Below, piece after piece: positions 40,394 to 64,000 of a stretch of DNA of 64,000 nucleotides. A program made the position numbers and the translations under genes. The notes under the pieces were generated by a model. It worked only from the letters and a program-made list of their open reading frames with translations. It had not been told where the DNA came from and ran no database searches. Each line of letters opens with the position of its first letter. The stretch's first letter is position 1. The DNA comes from Hemibagrus wyckioides (Eukaryota > Chordata > Actinopteri > Siluriformes > Bagridae): the NCBI RefSeq assembly GCF_019097595.1, contig NC_080734.1, forward strand, positions 7,557,392-7,621,391. Reading direction: 5' to 3'.

Positions 40394-42612
40394 CCAGCGC
40401 TCCATCCGAACGCAGCAGCAGACATTTAGACGCGCAAATCTGATGACATAGTGTGTGCTCAAACCCAACTAGTCTACCTTTCACTCTTCTCATGATCTAC
40501 TACTGAGCTAATTTAAAGCACATGAGGTCACGGCTTTGCTGTACGATGGATGCTGCTGATGTTTAATATATCGCCACTTTAGCACTTACTAAGCTTTAAC
40601 TAATATCAGCCGAGATTGTGTGTCGGATTTTGGGACAAAAAGTTTTAACCAAATGTGAAAAATCCTTAATTTATGTCAAAAAAAAGTACTTGGTGAGTCA
40701 AGACATTCAGTGCTTAGTGACTTTTTAGTATTGCACTGAAGCTACAAGGTCAAACTGACTGCTTAGTGGTTTAATATCTTTAAAAAGTTGTCAGAAGCGA
40801 AGAAAAGGACATCACAGCAGCCATATTGAATTTGTAGCCTTGGGAACATCATAATCAGACTCACTGTGGCCTAAACGTTAGAAGGCAGACTTGTATATTT
40901 CCGATGATTAGAATACTGTTCCAAATCCATTTGTATGTTTAATTCATATTCAATATATGTTCAATATAGTACACAATATGATGAGAGGGTGTGAAGATCT
41001 ACCTGGCTCTGAGCTTCCTTTATTCATCAGCATCATTGCTCTAGAGAGGATTATGTCCATTTTGGTTGTTCTTTGTTTTCTGAATATGTGGGACCATGGA
41101 TAGAATAGACAGGTAATTGAATTCAGGGTCTAAATCAGCCTGCTCTTCTCATAAAAAAAAAAAAGAAAGAAAAAGGACACCTTAGATATTAATAACATTT
41201 TGCTGGAAGAGAAAGACATGCAATACACAAGGTGATCACGAGAATAACACGGATTTATATCGACTGATATATGAAACAGACTCGTTCAAAACAACGCCCG
41301 AGGATGTGATATGGAATACGGAATATCGAGTCGGAAAATCTAGAGCAGGGAAAATAAAATCTACTACAAGCGATCTAATAAAGGTAAACAAATCAAAGAA
41401 GCATTAAAGAATCACGCTGAGGCTGCCTCAGGCTCTGACGGCCAACCGTGTAATTTACTCACGTTACTTTTCACGCCACATTTCAGTTTTACTCCCAAAA
41501 CATCGTTTTACAAGCAGCTTTTTTTTGTTGTTTTATTTCAGTCATTTGAACCAAGAATCTTCAGGCAAGATGGCATTGTAATGTTATCCTGCTTTCTGGC
41601 TGAAATGAGGAACCAACTGTATTAGTTAGGAGGCTTTTGAGTGAGTGAAGAAAATGTTTAAGAAGAAGGAAAACCTCACGTTTTTAAGTCTGAAAGCTTA
41701 ACTAACTCATCGGCATACGTCTAGTTTAAGGTCCATCCAGATGTTCAGACAGACGCTCGAGGCAGATGTGTCAGAAAGCCCACCATATCCAAAGGGGCAA
41801 ATTTCTGTTCTATGCAAGCCATCAGCAGCCTGTAGTCTATGCAGATTTCTGTTCAAACACTTCATTAAAGCTCAAATCAGAAATTTGAGACAAAGTGTCC
41901 TTGAAGTAGCAGTGAAAAGAAGGCTTTCTGTTCGGAAACGTTGTACTGTAGTACGTTTTCTCTCTAATTCCAGGCCAATAATTGATAATGCATGTTTTAT
42001 GTGACTTCATGATAAGAGTTGATGAATTGTTACCTTTTTCTATTTATCTGTATTGTACTGATCAAAAATATCTATCCAAGTTGCACATATATAGTGTCTT
42101 TCTTTCTAAAAACAGTAATAAAAATGTATGGCTAAAGTAAATTTCGGGAAATATTTTCTTCTTGACACATTTGGGATAAATCGATTGTTTTTTTTTGTTT
42201 TTATTATTATTATTATTATTAATTTAATTTATTTCTTTATTTTAAATCATTTAAGACCCAGTGTGTGAGTTAACATTAATGGACACTGGTGCAAAACCAA
42301 TTTAAGTAAGTATCCTTGCTGGAGAGATATCGATGTCGAATCCATTAGCATCTCATCTGTCTCCTTTAATTAAACCCCAGTTTCCACTCAGCTGTTCATG
42401 ACGCTGTATCTGGATTAGAGATTATCCAGGTGGAACAAGCATGAGGCACATTTAAAAACCCATCAGATTAAAATCCAAGATGAATTTCAGACAGTCTGGA
42501 TTTCTCATTTTAAATTGCTTCATTTTTACATTTCATTTTCAATAAATGGCAATTTATTCTCACTATTGTCTAGTGGTATTGTGCCATATTTTGAGTGTGT
42601 GTGTGTCGTGGG

Positions 42613-42617
<5 letters not shown>

Positions 42618-42646
<29 letters not shown>

Positions 42647-42729
42647 GGCAAATTTACAAGCTTGAATAATGTTAATAAATTAGCTAGAGTTGAAGCACTT
42701 TCAGGAATTTATTCTTTGTTTTTTTAAAG

Positions 42730-42772
<43 letters not shown>

Positions 42773-42811
42773 GGTGGTGGTAGTAGTAGCAATATAGCTG
42801 AAAGTGCTTTT
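42618..42811. repeat. Inverted (AAT)n/(ATT)n pair with flanking inverted repeat
   Basis: (AAT)n at about 42616-42642 faces (ATT)n at about 42733-42772. GAAGCACTTTCAG (about 42690) and CTGAAAGTGCTTTT (about 42798) are also inverted. The arrangement parallels those at 18.9 kb and 39.7 kb. Confidence 0.7.
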
Positions 42812-43191
42812 CGGATTGAAGAGCAATAAATAGCAAATAAAACTAGTAGTAAATATTAATTAATGGATCAATCGATTAATTAATTAATGTGCATAAATTT
42901 ATTAATTAATGCTATAAAATGTTACTATGTGCTAGCAAGACCAATTATAAAATCTAGTTAAACATGTAATCACTGATAGATGGACCCTGGATAATGTTTT
43001 AATAGTAATGTGTTTCAAATTTTACTGCATGAAAACATATGGCTGCTTTACCATACTCTTCATTTCCAAATATGAAATATGGAGAAGGATAGGACAAGAT
43101 GATATTAAGCCACAATTCGGAGCATAATTGATCATTTTTTATCAGACTGTACTAGTTAATTTTAAAGAAGATGACAAGGCTGTGGCTGATC

Positions 43192-43642
43192 TACACCGAT
43201 CAGGCATAACATTATGAGCAGTGAGAGGTGAAGTGAATAACACTGATGATCTCCTCATCATGGCACCTGTTAGTGGGTGGGATATATTAGGCAACAAGTG
43301 AACATTTTGTCCTCAAAGTTGATGTTAGAAGCAGGAAAAATGGGCGAGTGTAAGGATTTGAGCGAGTTTGACGAAGGGCCAAATTGTGATGGCTAGACCA
43401 CTGGATCAGAGCATCTCCAAAACTGCAGCTCTTGTGAGGTGTTCCCAGTCTGCAGTGGTCAGTATCTATCAAAAGTATCCTGTAAGAGGATCTGTTGCTA
43501 GCATCTAGGTGCCAGATACCACAGCACACCTTTAGGGATCTAGTGGAGTCCATGCCTTGATGGGTCATTGCTGTTTTGTCAGCAAAAGGGGGACCAACAC
43601 GATATAAGGCACATGGTCACAATGTTATGCCTGATCGGTGTG
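43192..43642 (+). mobile_element. Tc1-like element, family B, internally deleted
   Basis: Left end TACACCGATCAGGCATAACA and right end TTATGCCTGATCGGTGTGA. The N-terminal helix-turn-helix segment jumps straight to the transposase 3' end (GTGCCAGATACCACAGCAC through CAGCAAAAGGGGGACCAACA), so the DDE core is deleted. Confidence 0.9.
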
Positions 43643-45450
43643 AATTTAATGAATGTTGCTTCCTCGAATGACATGTCAAAAAATGATTTCTGATTGGGAA
43701 CACAAGGAAAATGCGCCATTCGGAATTACTAGAAATTGTAAATAATTTTATATACGGGATTTGAAAAGTCTAGAAAATGAAATGAAATGAAGCAACTTGT
43801 GTGAACAGAACCTTAGCCACGCCCCCTTTGGAGAATCACTCAAGCCGTTTCCAGACAAAACTGTAGATTCCATACAAACTTGCAAATTTATTGACAAGAT
43901 CATCACCTCTACAATGGGAAATCATTGAACTCGTATTTGGCACATAAATCACATCACCATAATGTGTGATTCAGACATATCAAAAAAGATCTGATGCAAT
44001 ATAATCACCCATGTTTATAAGCCCACTGTCATATTGCCATATTGCCAGAACGATATTGTCGACAGAAGCCCAGAGAGATGTAAAAAGGCAGTGAGATTGC
44101 ATTTACACACCAACTGTCTTTAGTCTTCAGCGCTATAAGACATCCGCCGTCTGAATGATGGACTGCGCGTGACGGAGAGCGATGTGGTCCTTCCAGAGCT
44201 CATGAAGGATTCTGAAGTGCTATAATACTGGGACATCTTTGTTTCTCAATGACACAAGAAGCACAAGGAACAAAGGTCAGTTTTGTTTACATGTACTCCA
44301 AACATGATATTTTAACACGTGAAAATATCCTGAATAAAGGTTAATTTATCTAAGAAATAGAGGAATAAAACACCTGGGTGGCATGCTGTTAGAGAAAAAT
44401 AATCCAGGGATGGTGTGGCGCGTCCCGAATACCCAGCGCCGTTCAACTAAAAGCTGTTTATTTTCCAATAACAGCACATCCTGAAGTGTTTTATTCCTCC
44501 TACACCACAACAATTTGCTAATGTTAATGATTTTTCATTTACTACTCAGCACCCTGTCGTACCTTTTTTTTTATCCATTTATAGTTACATTTCAAGGAAG
44601 CCAATTAGTTCAATCACGTTAAGGCAGCTCTAAATGTTCCAGCACCAGCCTTTAGCTCTTTAAGCTCTCACTGGAAGTTAATAAGACAAAAAGCACAGCT
44701 TGTTACATAGTGACGAGAAACGTTCTTCATCCTGAAAAACATCCTGTGGTTTTACGAAGTGATGACGGAGATTCACGCTGTACATGTTAAATAAACATCT
44801 CACCATAAAACATCACATCAATGAATTTTGCCTTTTGTTAAAATGTTCAGATCGTTAATCTGCCTAATCCTTAGATTATGTGACACATCCCTTTTAATCG
44901 GTCGCCATTACTATTAATATAATCCTTTCATTACTTTCATTGAAACAAAAATCCAGAATTCAACAGCGGCTGTATTTATAAAATACATATTTCTAGTCCT
45001 TTTCTTTTCTTTTTTCTTTTGTTTAATTTTAAAGCTTGGAAAGTTCATTTCCCAAATAAATCAGCCAAGCGAAATTTCCTGCCAAAAGAATATCATTTCA
45101 AAGCTTGCACTGATTAAAATGCTCTAATTTAGGCTTAGTAATCTGATGTCTGTTTTATTGCAGTGTCCCAATAAGAAAGATAAGATATATTTTCCTTCAC
45201 CCGAGATATTTTCACTTGCTAAGATATCTTTTGATTTGATTCTGGTCCATTTTGAGGCGTAGTGCGAGAGCGCTAACAGATCAGCTCTCCTGCGTAACAC
45301 ACAGACGAGCTGGAAGACTGCTCTTGGTCCTTTTTTTTCTTTTGAGGCTGTTTTATCCTGTTGTGACTGAAAGGTAAACTGTTACTGGAAGTGTTTCACC
45401 GTCTTATAAAGATTCAACTATGGCTTTTGGCTCCGTGTTTTCCGGGGTTG

Positions 45451-58964
<13,514 letters not shown>

Positions 58965-59580
58965 CTGTGAACCACAAAGCAACACATACAGAATGGCATT
59001 TTTCCTGAAGATTAACAACAGACCAGAGTTTTCCTTTTCTCTCAGTCCAGGCAGGAGGAGTAAAAAACAAGAAGAACAAATCTGAATCTCAAATCTGAAG
59101 ATGCTTCCAAATGATTTTTTTAAATACTACAGGGTTTTATGGCCATGTTTCTGACCCCTCTTGTCTCAGCTCCTGTCCTGTCAGTGGTTTGTTTCCTGGT
59201 GGTGTTCAGCTATCCTGTGTTTAGTTCTTTGTACATTTACACTACATTTTTCTCCAAGTCCATGTCTTGTTTCCTGTTTCATATATTCTCTTGTTCTATA
59301 TTTTTCTGGTTGAGACTCTTTCTCTTTCCCTTAGTTATGATTCTGAATTAATTCTTGTTTAGCTTTGCCTGTCTGCGTTTCCATGCCTGCTACAGACATT
59401 ATGGATAATATGATTTTTGGTTTACACAAGCTGTCTCCTGCCTCTCACCAATCCAGTACAGTTACATATTAAATGTTTCTTCAAACACCTTTTTTTTTTT
59501 ATCCCTTTCATATCACTTCATGCTGTCAAAGCTTCCTGTGTAAACCACACCAACATTTTCACTGGGAATTTACACCTATT

Positions 59581-60180
<600 letters not shown>

Positions 60181-60804
60181 AAAAATGGATAAAAACACCA
60201 ACTTCACACTCCACCACTGACCGTTACAAAGCACTGACACCGAAGACTCCTTCCCAAAATGTCAAATAATAAAACGTCACCAAGTCAACCATTACATTTT
60301 TTCCCTTTGTTTAACAATAACAAAGGCATTCATTATTACTCTTGCAGAGTGTCTGTCATACAAGTCTGTCCCTGTGAATTAACTGTTACTATAGAAACAA
60401 CATATCCGTATGAGCACTTGACATAATCAGGGACTAATAATAACTACCGGAATTACTGTCAGAGCCGCTGTTAAAGAAAAAGATTGATAATAAACTTCAT
60501 GAAATGGCGAGAGGACCCTGATGAAGGAGTATTAAACATGACTGGAACACAGAATAAGCGTGATCTGGCATGCTGTGGTTATCCAGCACTGATGTTGAAC
60601 TCCTACGCAGCTACACTGAGACTCATCTCACTTCTACATGCTCTTTCTGCCATACGCAGCACTTTCAGCTGACGGTTAGATCAGCAGGAAACAGAGGCCT
60701 GGGGCAAAATCGCTGGCTATAACGCCCTTCAGAATATTTATCCGAGCAGCAGGAATTATTTTTACATTTGACTGTCCGTACAGGCAGACTAAACATCACT
60801 GATT

Positions 60805-60853
<49 letters not shown>

Positions 60854-61969
60854 GTGAACAGAGCAGTTGGGGGTCGCATTACAACATTATGTTGACCTGC
60901 TGGCTTCCTGCTGCAACAACTCTATATGGAAGTAAGGTTTCTCTCAGTGCCGGTTCTTGTTGTACCAAACCCATCCACCCCCTCCACCCCACCACCACCA
61001 CCAACTGCACCGTTTCATTTACATATTCGAGCTCTAAAGGCGACAGAGTGTGCACTAGCGAAGCCATCAGTCCTGTGGTGCATACTCCCGAGAAGTAAAT
61101 GCTCATCACTTTATAATGGTTGTACTCATTAGGATACATAATCGGATCATAAATATTGTCCATTATTATTTTGTATTTTTCCATCCCTTCGTCCATCCAT
61201 CAACCTTTTGCACTAAACGGTTAGATTTTACACAAGCTAATTAAATTGCTATTTCACCACTAAACATGATTTCAATACTTAATTATATTTTAATTCATTT
61301 TAAATCATCCATTTTTTCCCCCCACAGTGTACTCTCAATAAAATAAAATAAATGCTAAACCTGCATTCTAGTGTATCTAGCTAATGTTTACAAAGAAATC
61401 TAGCTCACTAAGTTTGCTAATGTTTCCTTAGTTTAATGCTAAGAGAGCTTAATAACACATCCTAAGGTCAATTCTCATAACAGCTAAAGCAATAAAGTAA
61501 AAAATTAAAATAAGATCCAGAAGAAATGTTGTGCATTTTGGTCATATTTGTATGTTTGGGGAATATGTTTATGCCTATAGAGTGTGAGGAACTCTATAGC
61601 GGTCATGCTAACCTCACAGATCTGCTTGTTTTCACACATCGGTTTTCATGATATTCTGTGAATTATGCTTCTCACTTGCCATGTTGTGAATGAACATACA
61701 ACATATTCTTTAGCTAGCTAGTTCATTTATGGTATAGCTAACTATTACTAACACCAAGGCTAGCTTCCACTCTCATATACATCTTGAGCAGCTACACTGA
61801 CAGTTTGCACACATTTTTTTTTTTGGAACAGTAGGAGAAAAGTTGTAACCTCTCTTTTATTCTTACACAGAAATCTGTACTGATTAGCTCATGGTCGGAG
61901 ATGTTGCTAGCTATCATGTTAAAGCTTGGACTAAACACCATTGGAGATCGAGTCCTTCATTTCCTGACC

Positions 61970-62138
61970 TGATTATGAGCATTTCACCATTTTTCCACCA
62001 TTTTTCCACCATTTTTCCAGATTTCTTGACATGATTATTCAATTCAACTCCATTTTATTTGTATAGCGCCTTTTACAATGGACATTGTCTCAAAGCAGCT
62101 TTACAAAAGAAGATAAACAGAGAAAGGAGAGGGGAAAA

Positions 62139-62169
<31 letters not shown>

Positions 62170-62745
62170 ATAGAAATAAAAATAAATTATTAAATTAAAT
62201 TATTAAACTATTCTATTCTTATTTTATCCCTAATGAGCAAGCATGTGGCGACGGTGGCAAGGAAAAACTCCCTGAGATGATATGAGGAAGAAACCTTGAG
62301 AGGAACCAGGCTCAGAAGGGAACCTCATCCTCATTTGGGTGACACTAAACAGTAAATAATGTATCTGTAACTGATTAATGCCCTTTCTATAACAGCAATC
62401 AATGGCCCATGAGGAACTATTAGGTCAGTGTAGTTTCTGATTATGAATGTCACCATTTTTTTTTTTTTCTGACTAGATTATGAATATTTCACCACTTGTT
62501 CACCAGTTTTCCAGATTTCCTGACCTGATCATGAGTATTTCACCATGTTTTCACCATTTTTCACCAGTTTTCCAGATTTCCTGACCTGATCATGAATATT
62601 TCAACCATTTATTCACCAGTTTTGTAGATTTCCTGACTGGATTATGAATATTTCACCACTTGTTCACCAGTTTTCCAGATTTGCTGACCTGATTATGAAT
62701 ATTTCACCCTTCTTTCACCGTTTTTTCACCAGTTTTCCGTTTTTG
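61970..62745. repeat. Degenerate tandem repeat of about 50-60 bp, split by a dispersed repeat
   Basis: Units of the form CAGATTTCCTGACCTGATTA then TGAATATTTCACCA and TTCACCAGTTTTC recur about six times at 61970-62036 and 62437-62745. The middle (62040-62430) is the dispersed family of 3886-4290 (TTTATTTGTATAGCGCC, GAGGAACCAGGCTCAGAAGG). Confidence 0.75.
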
Positions 62746-63309
62746 CGCAGTAGCAGACGCTGAGCAGAGAATCAGTTAAAAGCATACACATGGTGAGAGG
62801 AAGGCAGATAACCTCAAACCTGCTCGGTCTAAATCCGAGTCTCTCTAGTTCAGTCTGCACATCACTGAGCCTCAGGAAAAGACGTGAGAGGAAGGTCATA
62901 ACGGTATGTTCTCTGACAAGATTTTTCATCTTATGCAAAGACAGCGGCATGAAATGGGAAATTTATAAAAAGCACAGTGGAAGCAGAACTCGTGCAGAAT
63001 TGAAAGATGAGGGTGCTGGCAGAGAGACAGGAAAGTGTTTTAAATAGCTCGGGTGGTGCTCCTGTTCTTCTCTCTGCTTACACTGCACACATCTTTAACT
63101 GTTATCTAATCAGACTCTTAATCATCCAGATCATTCAGGGTTCAGCTGTAGTGAGTCAAAGCCATTGGACAACCCGCGGTCATTTTTCCCTTCATTTTCT
63201 TTCCCTTTACAAATTGCTTTACATTGGATGACAAAGGGTGTTTTTTTTTTTTTACTGGCTCAGTAATTTATTGATATCAGAAACCAGAACTACCAAAAAA
63301 TAGTGTATT

Positions 63310-63530
63310 TTCAATTCATTTCAATTCTATTTATTTGTATAGCGCTTTAAACAATGGACATTGTCTCAAAGCAGCTTTACAGAAGTATAAAAGAAATGAT
63401 TAAGTTTAAAGTTACTATTTTATCCTTAATCAGCAAGCCTGAGGTGACAGTGGCAAGATCCCTAAGATGATATGAGAAAGAAACCTCGAGAGGAACCAGG
63501 CTCAGAAGGCAACCTCATCCACATTTTAAT
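63310..63530. repeat. Dispersed fish repeat, third copy
   Basis: TTTGTATAGCGCTTTAAACA, ATTGTCTCAAAGCAGCTTTA and GAGGAACCAGGCTCAGAAGG mark the same family as at 3886 and 62040. Confidence 0.8.
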
Positions 63531-64000
63531 AAGGTTAATCAAAGATAATAACTAAATCACCATCAGTGATTGAGTATTGATAGTTTATTTGTGGCACTAA
63601 CTTCATTGCTATGTGTAATCTAATTTCTCTCACTAGGAAAGAAATGCAGCATCTGTGTGCAGATGCTGTCTAATATATGAATGAAATGTAAGGCATTACA
63701 AGCTTCTTTGCTTTTAATTCTTTATTACTTTTGCTCAGACAGGATCTCGACATCTTCTCAAGCCCAATGGCCCATTTATCTTTTCTTTATTTTGATTTTT
63801 TTGACTGTAAATATGCCCTCGTCCACCAAAACTCCCCACGTGTACAAGAACTCAGGGTTTTAAACACTTGCTCAAGCACTACTCATTAAAAATAGGTTCC
63901 TTCCATCCTCCCAAATTTTGAGTCCACTGAACATGTTCACTGCTGTGTCGCTGTCTTCCGCTGCTGTTTTGCTGCAATGCCGACACCGGAGGAGGATGAC

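Larger units (their letters stand above)
40394..45450. other. Convergent spacer between lgals8 and zdhhc14
   Basis: Holds the lgals8 3' UTR (several AATAAA, one at 42117-42122), the zdhhc14 3' UTR on the other strand, (AAT)n near 42618 and (ATT)n near 42735, and a family B transposon at 43192. No further coding exon was found on either strand. Confidence 0.55.

Noticed and set aside
59140..59450. Pyrimidine-rich stretch with repeated CTGTCTCCTG-like phrases
   Set aside because: Looks like a decayed dispersed repeat, but no ends or family could be identified, so it is not listed as an element.
60879..61196. 105-codon minus-strand frame
   Set aside because: Tested as a possible zdhhc14 upstream exon; it lacks the expected SDPGVLPRA-like or membrane-helix sequence and has no convincing splice frame.

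Overview
This is eukaryotic nuclear DNA. Five spliced, vertebrate-type protein genes can be read through GT-AG exon boundaries, and the introns and spacers hold Tc1/mariner remnants, tRNA-derived SINEs and long microsatellites typical of ray-finned fish. A teleost, probably an otophysan such as a catfish, is the best guess. The order within fish is inference from repeat style only.

Layout. 147-2698 (minus): the 5' part of papola (poly(A) polymerase alpha), which runs off the left edge. 3.2-10.8 kb: spacer with a composite CA/CT minisatellite, dispersed repeats and six tRNA-Ser(GCT) copies, five intact and one with its anticodon arm deleted, part of them in a tandem duplication. 10798-18633 (minus): complete 18-exon ak7 (adenylate kinase 7, ciliary), predicted 687 aa. 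19455-28611 (minus): complete 17-exon galc (galactosylceramidase, lysosomal), predicted 652 aa. 30387-40393 (plus): complete 9-coding-exon lgals8-type tandem-repeat galectin, predicted 312 aa, with a 2360-bp 20-bp minisatellite in its linker intron. 45451-58964 (minus): the last seven coding exons of zdhhc14 (DHHC palmitoyltransferase), whose 5' exons lie beyond the right edge. One zdhhc14 intron has the full signature of a U12-type AT-AC intron.

The genes do not form a pathway. As I recall, PAPOLA and AK7 are adjacent on human 14q32 and GALC is on 14q31, so the left half looks like conserved synteny. LGALS8 and ZDHHC14 are on other human chromosomes. galc and lgals8 are divergent across 1.8 kb; lgals8 and zdhhc14 are convergent across 5 kb.

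Exon coordinates were derived by hand. Reading frame and phase close exactly over every junction given, and coding totals are divisible by three for ak7 (2064 nt), galc (1959 nt) and lgals8 (939 nt). UTRs and transcription starts are not resolved. I found no bacterial-type system, CRISPR array or novel multi-gene system. The most interesting signals are the AT-AC intron, the indel-free 118-unit minisatellite, fold-back and nested Tc1 elements, transposons lying within about 10-25 bp of splice sites, and the tRNA-Ser cluster.
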